DNA from: VRUE01 sp036276735
GTDB lineage: Bacteria; Actinomycetota; Thermoleophilia; Solirubrobacterales; 70-9
NCBI GenBank assembly: GCA_036276735.1
Contig: DASUOH010000016.1
Location: forward strand, 1 to 40,406
Direction of reading: 5' to 3'
Length of the DNA: 40,406 nucleotides
Shown: positions 31,568 to 39,162 of the stretch, piece by piece
How positions within the stretch are numbered: the stretch's first letter is position 1
Layout: each line of letters starts with the position of its first letter
Translations under genes and position numbers: made by a program
The notes under the pieces: model-generated
Told to the model about the DNA's origin: nothing
Databases searched by the model: none
Seen by the model: the letters and a program-made list of their open reading frames with translations, nothing else

Positions 31568-31678
31568 GGTCGATCCCGGTAGGGATTCCGCTTAACTTTT
31601 TTTGAAGACCGTCAGCGGCTGACCGAGGTCGGCAGCGCAAAAAAAGTACAAGACGCTTCACCCCTACCGGGATCGACC
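31568..31678 (-). repeat. 111-nt structured repeat, copy 2
   Basis: Same architecture and length as 18514-18624. The outer stem has 17 perfect pairs (31568-31584 with 31662-31678). The internal loop is TCCGCTTA opposite ACAAGACGCTTC, followed by an inner stem of 10 pairs (31595-31604 with 31638-31647) and an apical hairpin GTCAG/CTGAC (31611-31623). Its - strand 5' end abuts the mdh stop codon with no spacer, and its other side is 9 bp from the stop of the rightward nucleoid-protein gene. The position suggests a 3'-end or terminator-like role at a convergent junction. Confidence 0.8.
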
Positions 31679-32665
31679 CTAAACCAAGCCCAGCTGGCTG
31701 ACGGCCTGCCGCTCCTCGCGCAGCTCGGCGATGGTCGCGTCGATCCGAGTGCGTGAGAACTCGGGCACATCGAGGCCCTCGACGATCTCCCACTCGCCGT
31801 TGGCGCAGCGGCATGGATGGCCGGCGACGACGCCATCCTCGATTCCGTAAGAGCCGTTCGACGGAACGCCCATCGAGACCCAGTCTCCCTCGGGCGTACC
31901 AAGCACCCAGTCGCGGACGTGGTCGATCGCGGCGTTGGCGGCCGATGCGGCGCTGGAGGCACCGCGGGCGTCGATGATCTCGGCGCCGCGTTTGGCGACC
32001 CGCGGGACGAACTCATCCGTGATCCACGCCTCGTCGTCGACCGCGTCCCAGGCGCTCGCACCGTCGACCTTGGCGTTGACGAGGTCGGGGTACTGGGTGG
32101 TCGAGTGGTTGCCCCAGACCGTCATGTTGGTGACGCTCGAGACCGGCCTGCTCAGCTTGCTCGCCAGCTGGGTCTTGGCCCGGTTGTGGTCGAGGCGCAT
32201 CATCGCCGTGAACCGCTCGCGCGGCACACCGTCGGCGTTGGACATCGCGATCAAGCAGTTGGTGTTGGCCGGATTGCCGACCACCAGGACGCGCACGTCG
32301 TCGGCGGCCCCGGCGGCGATCGCTTCCCCCTGCGGCTTGAAGATGCCGCCGTTGGCCTCGAGCAGGTCTGACCGCTCCATCCCGGGGCCGCGCGGTCGCG
32401 CGCCGACCAGCAAGCCGACGTTGCAACCCTCGAACGCTGCCTTCGGGTCGTCGAAGATGTCGATCCGCCGCAACAAGGGAAAAGCGCAGTCATCCAGCTC
32501 CATCGCCGCGCCCTCGGCCGCTTTCACCGCCTGTGGAATCTCGAGCAGGCTCAGCTCGACGGGCGTGTCCTCACCGAGCATCTGACCGCTGGCGATCCGG
32601 AAAAGCAGCGCGTAGCCGATCTGGCCGGCGGCACCGGTGACGGTGACTCTGACGGGGGTGCTCAC
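31679..32665 (-). CDS. mdh: Malate dehydrogenase
   Basis: 328-residue NAD-dependent malate dehydrogenase of the cytosolic (MDH type 2) branch, oxidising malate to oxaloacetate in the TCA cycle. The NAD-binding start is VTVTGAAGQIGYALLFRIAS. Then LLEIPQA, the substrate loop GARPRGPGMERSDLLEANGG, NPANTNCLIA, the RLDHNRAK catalytic block (Asp of the Asp-His pair) and WGNHSTTQYPD with the catalytic histidine. Length is standard. It begins with GTG 32665 and overlaps the icd stop by 4 nt (GTGA), so the two TCA enzymes are translationally coupled. The stop abuts the 111-nt structured repeat. Confidence 0.96.
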   Translation of the reverse strand: MSTPVRVTVTGAAGQIGYALLFRIASGQMLGEDTPVELSLLEIPQAVKAAEGAAMELDDCAFPLLRRIDIFDDPKAAFEGCNVGLLVGARPRGPGMERSDLLEANGGIFKPQGEAIAAGAADDVRVLVVGNPANTNCLIAMSNADGVPRERFTAMMRLDHNRAKTQLASKLSRPVSSVTNMTVWGNHSTTQYPDLVNAKVDGASAWDAVDDEAWITDEFVPRVAKRGAEIIDARGASSAASAANAAIDHVRDWVLGTPEGDWVSMGVPSNGSYGIEDGVVAGHPCRCANGEWEIVEGLDVPEFSRTRIDATIAELREERQAVSQLGLV

Positions 32666-33900
32666 TGGTTCTCTTCTCCTGAAATCGTGGATTTGAGGCG
32701 CTCGTCGATGGCGCCGAGGAACTCCTGGGTGGTGAGGTACTGCTGGTCGCCGCCGACCAGCAGCGCCAGGTCTTTGGTCATCTTGCCGCTTTCCACCGTC
32801 TCGACGCAGACCCGCTCGAGGGTCTCGGCGAACCGCGAAACCTCAGGCGTCTCGTCGAGACGACCGCGAGCGCTGAGCGCCCTGGTCCAAGCGAAGATCG
32901 AAGCAATCGGATTGGTCGAGGTGGGCTTGCCCTGCTGGTGCTGGCGGTAGTGACGGGTGACCGTGCCGTGCGCCGCCTCCGCCTCGACCGTCTTGCCGTC
33001 TGCGCTCATCAAGACGCTGGTCATCAAGCCCAGCGAGCCGAACCCCTGCGCGACGGTGTCGGACTGCACGTCGCCGTCGTAGTTCTTGCAGGCCCACACG
33101 TAACCGCCTTCCCACTTCAGGGAGGCGGCGACCATGTCGTCGATCAAGCGGTGTTCGTAGCTGAGGCCCTTCGCCTCGAAATCGGCTTTGAACTCGCCCT
33201 CGTACACCTCGGCGAAGAGGTCCTTGAAACGGCCGTCGTAGCGCTTGAGGATCGTGTTCTTGGTCGAGAGGTAGACGGGAAAGCCACGGTCCAGGCCGTA
33301 GCGCATCGAGGCACGGGCGAAGTCGCGGATCGAGTCGTCGCGGTTGTACATCGCCATTGCGATGCCTCCCCCCTCGGGGAAGTCGTACACCTCCAGCTCG
33401 ACCGGCTCGCCGCCATTCCTGGGCGCGTAGGTGAGGGTGAGAGTCCCGGCGCCTCCGACCACCATGTCGGTCGCCCGGTACTGGTCGCCGAAGGCGTGGC
33501 GGCCGATCACGATCGGCTTTTTCCAACCGGGCACGAGCCGCGGAATGTTGGAGATGACGATCGGCTCGCGAAAGATCACCCCGCCGAGGATGTTGCGGAT
33601 CGTCCCGTTCGGCGAGCGGTACATCTCCTTGAGGCCGAACTCCTCGACCCGGGCCTCGTCGGGGGTGATCGTCGCGCACTTGACGCCGACGCCGTGCGCT
33701 TCGATCGCTTCCGCCGCTTCGGTGGTGATCCGGTCTTCGCTCGCGTCACGGCTCTCGATGCCGAGGTCGAAGTAGACGAGCTCGACGTCGAGGTAGGGCA
33801 GGATCAGCTGTTTCTTGATGAAGGCCCAGATGATCCGGGTCATCTCGTCGCCGTCGAGCTCGACGATGGGGTTCGCGACTTTGATCTTCTCGGGAGGCAT
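32662..33900 (-). CDS. icd: NADP-dependent isocitrate dehydrogenase (dimeric, type II)
   Basis: 412-residue decarboxylating isocitrate dehydrogenase of the eukaryote-like homodimeric branch, producing 2-oxoglutarate and NADPH. The start is VANPIVELDGDEMTRIIWAF. The substrate-binding region is YRSPNGTIRNILGGVIFREP and the metal/catalytic region is YVWACKNYDGDVQSD. The nicotinamide-adenine region is EAEAAHGTVTRHYRQHQQGK, with TSTNPIASIFAWT following. I chose ATG 33900: the frame is open to a TTG at 33948, but that would add 16 unusual residues and come within 9 bp of the divergent acyl-CoA dehydrogenase gene. A TAGCAT hexamer 10 nt upstream is a candidate -10. It forms an operon with mdh. Confidence 0.95.
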   Translation of the reverse strand: MPPEKIKVANPIVELDGDEMTRIIWAFIKKQLILPYLDVELVYFDLGIESRDASEDRITTEAAEAIEAHGVGVKCATITPDEARVEEFGLKEMYRSPNGTIRNILGGVIFREPIVISNIPRLVPGWKKPIVIGRHAFGDQYRATDMVVGGAGTLTLTYAPRNGGEPVELEVYDFPEGGGIAMAMYNRDDSIRDFARASMRYGLDRGFPVYLSTKNTILKRYDGRFKDLFAEVYEGEFKADFEAKGLSYEHRLIDDMVAASLKWEGGYVWACKNYDGDVQSDTVAQGFGSLGLMTSVLMSADGKTVEAEAAHGTVTRHYRQHQQGKPTSTNPIASIFAWTRALSARGRLDETPEVSRFAETLERVCVETVESGKMTKDLALLVGGDQQYLTTQEFLGAIDERLKSTISGEENQ

Positions 33901-33956
33901 CGGGGCGGCGATGCTATCGGGGGACCGATCCCTGTCGAGGTGCGACAATCGAGTCG

Positions 33957-35636
33957 ATGGCCACCGTCGAGCGCAGCGGCGTGCAGACCCACGCGACCCA
34001 TGACGTCTTCAACCAGCCACCGCCGCTGGAGGACTACAACCCGTTCGACGCCGACCGTCCTCTGACCGAGGCGCTGCGCCGCGAGGGGGCGGAGTGGGCC
34101 GAGGCGGAGGCGCGGGAGCTCGGCGCCATCTGCGGCTCACGGCAGACGATCCGCTGGGGCTTCGAGGCCAACGAAAAGGTGCCAAAACTGCGCACGCACG
34201 ACCGTTACGGCCACCGGGTCGACGAGGTCGAGTTCGACGCCTCCTGGCATGAACTGATGCGGATCGGCGTCGGCCACGGCCTGCATGCCTCGCCTTGGAC
34301 CGAGCCGGGCCCTGGCGCCCACGTCGCCCGCGCCGCCAAGTTCATGCTGTTGATGCAGGCCGAGAGCGGTGTCGGCTGTCCGATCTCGATGACCTACTCG
34401 GCGATCCCGGCGCTGCGAAAACAGCCGGAGCTGGCCGCCGAGTGGGAGCCGCGCTTTGCCTCCCTCGACTATGACGAGCGCTCGCTGCCGGCCTCCACCA
34501 AGCGAGGCGCCCTCTGCGGGATGGCAATGACCGAGAAGCAGGGCGGCTCCGACGTGCGCGCCAACACGACCGTCGCCCAACCCCTGAACGGGGGCGGTCC
34601 GGGCGGGGAGTACGAGCTGGTCGGCCACAAGTGGTTCTGCTCGGCGCCGATGTGCGACGCCTTCCTCGTCCTCGCCCAGACCGACTCGGGCATCTCATGC
34701 TTCCTGCTGCCGCGCTGGACCCCCGACGGCGAGCGCAACGCCTTCCACATCCAGCGACTCAAGGACAAGCTCGGCAACCGCTCCAACGCCTCCAGCGAGA
34801 TCGAGCTCCGCGGTGCCTGGGCGCGGATGGTCGGCGAGGAGGGACGCGGCGTGCCGACGATCATCGAGATGGTCAACCACACGCGGCTCGACTGCGCGAT
34901 CGGCGCCGCCACCGGAATGCGGGCGGGGCTCGTGCAGGCCCTCCACCACACCGCCCACCGCGCGGCCTTCGGCGCCGAGCTGATCGACCAGCCGCTGATG
35001 CGCAACGTGCTCGCCGACCTCTGCGTCGAGTCCGAGGCGGCGACGGTCGCGGCGATGCGGCTCGCCCGCGCCTACGACGAGGCCGCGGTGGGCGACGACG
35101 ATGCCTTCGAGTTCCGCCGCCTCGCCAACCCGATCCTCAAGTATTGGCTCTGCAAGCGCGCTCCCTGGCACGCGGTCGAGTGCCTCGAGTGCCTCGGAGG
35201 CAATGGCTACGTGGAGGAGTCGGGCATGCCGCGCCTATTCCGAGAGAGCCCGCTCGGCTCGATCTGGGAGGGCTCGGGCAACGTCCAGTGCCTCGACGTG
35301 CTGCGGGCGATGGTCAAGAACCCGGCTTCGGTCGAGGCGTTCTTCGCCGAGGTACTGGAGGGCGCCGGCGCCGAGCCGCGCCTCGATGCCTACGTCGCCG
35401 AGCTGCGGAGCGAGATCCCGGGTGACGTCGAGACGATCCAGGCCCGCGCCCGCACCATCGTCGAGCAGATGGCCCTCGCCCTCCAGGCCTCGCTGCTCGT
35501 GCGGTTCGGCGACCCCGCGGTCGCCGACGCTTTCTGCGCCTCCCGCCTCTCGGGCGACTGGGGCCACGCCTTCGGCACGCTGCCGGCCCGAATGGACTTC
35601 GGTCGGATCGTCGCGCGGCACCGCCCGAACAGCTGA
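33957..35636 (+). CDS. AidB-like acyl-CoA dehydrogenase
   Basis: 559-residue FAD enzyme of the acyl-CoA dehydrogenase superfamily, in the AidB subgroup (isovaleryl-CoA dehydrogenase-like; E. coli AidB is induced by alkylation). The N-terminal THDVFNQPPPLEDYNPFDAD is the AidB hallmark. The flavin-binding block is CGMAMTEKQGGSDVRANTTV. Then GHKWFCSAPMCD, the helix LKDKLGNRSNASSEIEL, and the C-terminal catalytic region ECLECLGGNGYVEESGMPRL with FRESPLGSIWEGSGNVQCLD. Length matches AidB (about 540) rather than ordinary acyl-CoA dehydrogenases (about 380). GACAAT sits 7 nt before ATG 33957 as a leaderless -10. Whether it acts in DNA protection or acyl-CoA metabolism is undecided. Confidence 0.9.
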   Translation: MATVERSGVQTHATHDVFNQPPPLEDYNPFDADRPLTEALRREGAEWAEAEARELGAICGSRQTIRWGFEANEKVPKLRTHDRYGHRVDEVEFDASWHELMRIGVGHGLHASPWTEPGPGAHVARAAKFMLLMQAESGVGCPISMTYSAIPALRKQPELAAEWEPRFASLDYDERSLPASTKRGALCGMAMTEKQGGSDVRANTTVAQPLNGGGPGGEYELVGHKWFCSAPMCDAFLVLAQTDSGISCFLLPRWTPDGERNAFHIQRLKDKLGNRSNASSEIELRGAWARMVGEEGRGVPTIIEMVNHTRLDCAIGAATGMRAGLVQALHHTAHRAAFGAELIDQPLMRNVLADLCVESEAATVAAMRLARAYDEAAVGDDDAFEFRRLANPILKYWLCKRAPWHAVECLECLGGNGYVEESGMPRLFRESPLGSIWEGSGNVQCLDVLRAMVKNPASVEAFFAEVLEGAGAEPRLDAYVAELRSEIPGDVETIQARARTIVEQMALALQASLLVRFGDPAVADAFCASRLSGDWGHAFGTLPARMDFGRIVARHRPNS

Positions 35637-35637
35637 C

Positions 35638-35643
35638 TATAAT
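35638..35643 (+). promoter_or_regulatory. -10 TATAAT of the toxin-antitoxin pair (leaderless)
   Basis: A perfect TATAAT ends 7 nt before ATG 35651, inside the last bases of and just after the acyl-CoA dehydrogenase gene. It is the clearest of the leaderless-type promoters in the window. No consensus -35 was found 17 nt upstream. Confidence 0.6.
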
Positions 35644-35650
35644 TCTGGTC

Positions 35651-35929
35651 ATGGAATCGCTGCCGCTGTCCCATGTAAAGGCTCACCTGTCCGAAATCAC
35701 CGACCGCGTCGAGGAAGAACACGACCGGATCGTCGTAACGCGGAAGGGCCGCCCGGCGGCGGTCTTAGTCAGCCCCGACGACCTGGAAAGTCTCGAGGAG
35801 ACGCTGGCGGCAATGTCCGACCCGGACCTGATGCGGAAGATCCGGCTGGGGGAAGAGGCGGTCGGCTCCGGCGATGCCGTCACCCTTGACGAGCTTCAAG
35901 CGAACTTAAGGCGCCGCAAGGCGACGTGA
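35651..35929 (+). CDS. Phd/YefM-family antitoxin
   Basis: 92-residue antitoxin. The N-terminal DNA-binding half has the family pattern LPLSHVKAHLSEITDRVEEE, then DRIVVTRKGRPAAVLVSPDD and the helix LESLEETLAAM. The C-terminal half (DLMRKIRLGEEAVGSGDAVT) is the flexible toxin-neutralising tail. It overlaps the downstream RelE-type toxin gene by 4 nt. It should repress its own promoter, the TATAAT at 35638-35643, alone and in complex with toxin, as is usual for the family. Confidence 0.88.
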   Translation: MESLPLSHVKAHLSEITDRVEEEHDRIVVTRKGRPAAVLVSPDDLESLEETLAAMSDPDLMRKIRLGEEAVGSGDAVTLDELQANLRRRKAT

Positions 35930-36198
35930 GCGAGTCAAGCTGGCGGCTCCAACTCGCCGGACCCGCCGCACGAGACATCGAACAGTTACCGGAGCGGTAC
36001 GCGACAGCGATCGCCGAGCTGTTGCCGACGCTCGCGACCGACCCGCGGCGCATCGGCAAGCCGCTGCGCTTTGAGCTCGAGGGCAAGTGGGTTGCACGGC
36101 GCGGTCCGTACCGGGTCATCTACTCCCTCGAGGAGGAACCGCGGCTCGTCACCGTCCTCGCGGTCGCGCACCGGGCGGACGCCTACCGCCCCCGCTGA
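35926..36198 (+). CDS. RelE/ParE-family toxin
   Basis: 90-residue toxin of the RelE/ParE superfamily. The helix-strand plan is visible: WRLQLAGPAARDIEQLPERY, then ELLPTLATDPRRIGKPLRFE, and the strands LEGKWVARRGPYRVIYSLEE and LVTVLAVAHRADAYRPR. The conserved basic and aromatic residues of the RelE branch (R in YRVIY, H and R near the end) suggest ribosome-dependent mRNA cleavage rather than gyrase poisoning. It starts with GTG 35926, overlapping the antitoxin stop (GTGA), and ends 9 bp before the convergent protease gene. Confidence 0.88.
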   Translation: MSESSWRLQLAGPAARDIEQLPERYATAIAELLPTLATDPRRIGKPLRFELEGKWVARRGPYRVIYSLEEEPRLVTVLAVAHRADAYRPR

Positions 36199-36207
36199 TC
36201 CAGCCGA

Positions 36208-37371
36208 TCAGGCAGCGGCGTCGCGGAGGGCCCTGCCCACCTGCTCGGCCGTGACAACTCCGGCGAGGCGCCCGTCGGTGTCGACCACCATCAGGGCTCC
36301 GAAGCGGCGTAGCGCCCGGTTGCCGAGCAGCGTGTCGAGCGGCGCGTCCTCGGACACCTCGAAGGTGCCGTCGTCGAGCTCGACCAACTCAGCGACCTGG
36401 GAGGTGGCGCGCGAGGTCTCCGGCACCTCGTCGGCTTTGTCGCGCACGACGAGGCCGAGAAAGCGGCGGCCGGCGTCGACCACCGGGAACCAGGGCCAGC
36501 GATAGCGCAGGAAGTACTCGTCGAGCGCCTCCTCGACGCTCAGCTCACCGGGGATCGCGACCGGCTCGCGGTCCATCACGTCGGCCACCCGGACTCCCTC
36601 GATGCGCCCGGTGATCGCGGTCTGGGCGGTCGCCGCCCGCGCCGAGCCGTTGATCACCATCCCGATCAGCGCCAGCCAGATCCCGCTGAAGACCTGACCG
36701 CTGAAGACCAGGACCAAGCCGATCCCGATGAAGAGGTAGGCGAAGACACGGCCGAGGCCGGCGGCGAAGCGGGTCGCCGAGGTGCGGTTGCCGGTCCGCC
36801 ACCAGGCGAGCGCGAGGGCGATGCGACCGCCGTCCATCGGGAAGGCCGGCAGCAGGTTGAAGATGAGGACCAGCGCGTTGATCGTCGCCAGCCAAGCGAC
36901 CATCGCCAGCACGCCGGGGATCTGCGCGTCAGGATCGACCACGGCCGCCTGGCGGAAGTCGTGCCAGCCCGCAGCGGCGATGCCGACGCCGGTGAGAACC
37001 ACGACGATCGTCAGCGTGACCAGCGGGCCGGCAGCCGCCACCTTGAACTCAGTGGCCGGGGTGTCGGATTCGCGGTCCATCCGCGCCATGCCGCCGAAGA
37101 TCCAGAGCTGGATGCTGGTGATGCCGATGCCGTTGCGAACGGCCGCGAAGGCGTGGCCGAGCTCGTGCAGGACGATCGAGCCGAAGAAGCCGAGCGCGCT
37201 CAGCACCGCGAGGGCGAAGGGCCCGGTTGCCGAGCTGCTTTCCCCGAGCACGTCGCCGTAGAAGCGCGAGAGCCAGAAGATCACCAGGAAGAGAACCAGG
37301 AACCACGACCAGTCGACCGCGACGCGGATTCCGCGCACGTGAAACAGCGTGATCGATCCGCCCCCGGGCAT
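36208..37371 (-). CDS. Site-2-type (M50) membrane metalloprotease with two CBS domains
   Basis: 387-residue intramembrane zinc protease of the S2P/FtsH-independent M50 group. The first helices (DWSWFLVLFLVIFWLSRFYG) precede the active-site helix SIVLHELGHAFAAV, with the HExxH zinc motif. The third zinc ligand is in LIFNLLPAFPMDGGR (NxxPxxxxDG). About six hydrophobic segments are seen. The C-terminal ~130 residues hold a pair of CBS domains (VADVMDREPVAIPGELSVEE, then FPVVDAGRRFLGLVVRDKAD, FGALMVVDTDGRLAGVVTAE), which usually bind adenine nucleotides and may control the protease. ATG 37371 is preceded 6 nt upstream by TACCAT. The frame is open far upstream (to 39072), but that part is antisense to sdhA. 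Confidence 0.9.
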   Translation of the reverse strand: MPGGGSITLFHVRGIRVAVDWSWFLVLFLVIFWLSRFYGDVLGESSSATGPFALAVLSALGFFGSIVLHELGHAFAAVRNGIGITSIQLWIFGGMARMDRESDTPATEFKVAAAGPLVTLTIVVVLTGVGIAAAGWHDFRQAAVVDPDAQIPGVLAMVAWLATINALVLIFNLLPAFPMDGGRIALALAWWRTGNRTSATRFAAGLGRVFAYLFIGIGLVLVFSGQVFSGIWLALIGMVINGSARAATAQTAITGRIEGVRVADVMDREPVAIPGELSVEEALDEYFLRYRWPWFPVVDAGRRFLGLVVRDKADEVPETSRATSQVAELVELDDGTFEVSEDAPLDTLLGNRALRRFGALMVVDTDGRLAGVVTAEQVGRALRDAAA

Positions 37372-37377
37372 GGACCA

Positions 37378-37383
37378 ATGGTA
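37378..37383 (-). promoter_or_regulatory. Candidate -10 of the M50 protease gene
   Basis: TACCAT on the - strand, 6 nt before ATG 37371, with no Shine-Dalgarno; it supports this start and a leaderless mRNA. Confidence 0.4.
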
Positions 37384-37393
37384 TGCGGCCGCC

Positions 37394-37417
37394 AAATCCG
37401 ACCACGCCGTCGGATTT
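37394..37417. promoter_or_regulatory. Candidate operator between the protease gene and sdhA
   Basis: AAATCCGAC (37394-37402) and GTCGGATTT (37409-37417) form a perfect 9-bp inverted repeat with a 6-nt spacer. It lies between the two divergent promoters, just upstream of TATAGCAT (37424-37431), a candidate -10 of sdhA. Symmetry and position fit a regulator-binding site for the sdh operon, the protease gene, or both. Confidence 0.45.
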
Positions 37418-37431
37418 CGCCGGTATAGCAT

Positions 37432-37452
37432 CCGCCGCCGTGCCAGCGGCGG
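37432..37452 (+). promoter_or_regulatory. GC-rich hairpin in the sdhA leader
   Basis: CCGCCGC and GCGGCGG form a perfect 7-pair stem with a 7-nt loop, directly after the candidate sdhA -10 and 21 nt before GTG 37474. It would sit at the very 5' end of the sdh mRNA and could stabilise it. Confidence 0.35.
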
Positions 37453-37473
37453 AACACGGACGGGGTAACTAGC

Positions 37474-39162
37474 GTGCCGGCTCACGACGTATTGGTGATC
37501 GGCGCCGGCCTCGCCGGGCAGAGGGCGGCCCTGGCGGCGGCCGAGCAGGGCGTCTCGGTCGGCATCCTCAGCAAGGTCCACCCCGTGCGCTCGCACTCCA
37601 ACGCGGCGCAGGGTGGGATCAACGCGGCGCTCAACCCAGGCGACTCCTGGGAGTCGCACGCCTTTGACACGGTCAAGGGCTCCGACTACCTCGGCGACCA
37701 GGACGCGATCGAAGTGATGACCCGCGAGGCGCCCGAGGAGATCCTCCACCTCGAGCACCTCGGCGTCACCTTCCACCGCGACGAGGAGGGCCGGCTCGGG
37801 ACCCGCGCTTTCGGCGGCGCCTCCGCCGCCCGCACCTACTACGTCGCCGACATCACCGGCCAGGCGATCATGCACGTCCTCTACGAGCAGCTGATGAAGC
37901 ACTCCGAGCAGGTTGCCCGCTACGAGGAGTGGTTCTGCACGGCACTCGCCCTCGACGAGCAGGGCGAGTGCTGCGGGGTGGTCACCCGCAACATCGCCGA
38001 CGGCTCGATGCAGCTCTTTCAGGCGAAGTCGGTGATCCTCGCCAGCGGCGGCAACGGCCAGGTCTGGAAGCCGACGACGAACGCGCTGATCTGCACCGGC
38101 GACGGCATCGCGATGGCCTACCGCGTCGGGGCGAAATTGATGGACATGGAGATGATCCAGTACCACCCGACGACGCTGGCCGGCAAGGGCTTCCTGATCA
38201 CCGAGGGAGCGCGGGGCGAGGGCGCCCACCTGCTCAACGCCAAGGGCGAGCGCTTCATGGAGCGCTACGCGCCGAACAAGATGGAGCTCGCCTCGCGCGA
38301 CGTCGTCAGCCGCGCCGAGCAGACCGAGATCAACGAGGGCCGCGGCTTCGAGGACGGCACGGTCGCGCTCGACATCACCGTCGTGCCACGCAAGCGCGTC
38401 CACGAGGCGCTGCGCGAGATCGTCCTGGTCGGCCGCGACTTCGCCGGCGTCGACATCACCCGCGAACCGATCCGGATCAAGCCGGGCAACCACTACACGA
38501 TGGGCGGCGTCAAGACCGACGTCGACGGGCGCACCGACATCCCGGGGCTCTACGCGGCCGGCGAGGTCGCCTGCGTCTCGGTCCACGGCGGCAACCGGCT
38601 CGGCGCAAACTCGCTGCTCGACACGCTGATCTTCGGCCGCCGCTCCGGCGTCGACGCCGCCGCGCGCGCTAAGCGGACTGCCGGCTCGCGTCCCTCGCGC
38701 GCCGTCCTCGAGACCGAGCAGGCGACCATCGACGACGTGCTGGCGCGCGAGAAGGGCTCGGGCCGCCGCGTATCGGAGATCAGGCAGGAGCTCGGCGAGA
38801 CCATGGACAAGCACGTCGCCGTCTTCCGCGAGGAGGCCGGCATCCAGCAGGCCCTGGAGATCGTGCGGCGCCTCAAGGAGGAGGCGCAGAGCGCCTACGT
38901 CGACGACCGCAGCTCGATCTTCAACCAGGACCTGCTGGGAGCGATCGAGCTGGGGTACATGCTCGACAACGCCGAGTGCACCTGCGTCGCGGCGCTGGAG
39001 CGCAAGGAGAGCCGGGGCGCTCAGTACCGCACCGACTTCCCGGAGCGCAATGACGACGAGTGGCTCAAGCACATCGACCTGCAGCGCGGAGCCGACGGAC
39101 CGGACCTCTCATACTCAGAGGTGACGATCACCCAGTGGGAGCCCGAAGAGAGGAAGTACTGA
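37474..39162 (+). CDS. sdhA: Succinate dehydrogenase/fumarate reductase flavoprotein subunit
   Basis: 562-residue flavoprotein oxidising succinate to fumarate. The FAD-binding start is DVLVIGAGLAGQRAALAAAE. The histidine that carries covalent FAD lies in VRSHSNAAQGGINAAL. Substrate-site motifs are YHPTTLAGKGFLITEGARGE followed by GAHLLNAKGERFMERYAP, and NRLGANSLLDTLIFGRRSG. The capping and C-terminal helical domains are present and the length is normal. It starts with GTG 37474. sdhB begins directly after the stop. The downstream partners (long FeS subunit with an extra cysteine, then an HdrB-like subunit) indicate a non-classical complex (type E) rather than the SdhCD-anchored enzyme. Confidence 0.95.
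   Translation: MPAHDVLVIGAGLAGQRAALAAAEQGVSVGILSKVHPVRSHSNAAQGGINAALNPGDSWESHAFDTVKGSDYLGDQDAIEVMTREAPEEILHLEHLGVTFHRDEEGRLGTRAFGGASAARTYYVADITGQAIMHVLYEQLMKHSEQVARYEEWFCTALALDEQGECCGVVTRNIADGSMQLFQAKSVILASGGNGQVWKPTTNALICTGDGIAMAYRVGAKLMDMEMIQYHPTTLAGKGFLITEGARGEGAHLLNAKGERFMERYAPNKMELASRDVVSRAEQTEINEGRGFEDGTVALDITVVPRKRVHEALREIVLVGRDFAGVDITREPIRIKPGNHYTMGGVKTDVDGRTDIPGLYAAGEVACVSVHGGNRLGANSLLDTLIFGRRSGVDAAARAKRTAGSRPSRAVLETEQATIDDVLAREKGSGRRVSEIRQELGETMDKHVAVFREEAGIQQALEIVRRLKEEAQSAYVDDRSSIFNQDLLGAIELGYMLDNAECTCVAALERKESRGAQYRTDFPERNDDEWLKHIDLQRGADGPDLSYSEVTITQWEPEERKY

Noticed and set aside
33901..33948. TTG-initiated extension of isocitrate dehydrogenase
   Set aside because: It would add 16 residues not typical of the family and leave almost no room for the divergent promoter; ATG 33900 fits the family N-terminus.
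37372..39072. Very long leftward open frame continuous with the M50 protease gene
   Set aside because: It is antisense to the clear sdhA gene and its composition is typical of a GC-rich shadow frame; the protease starts at 37371.
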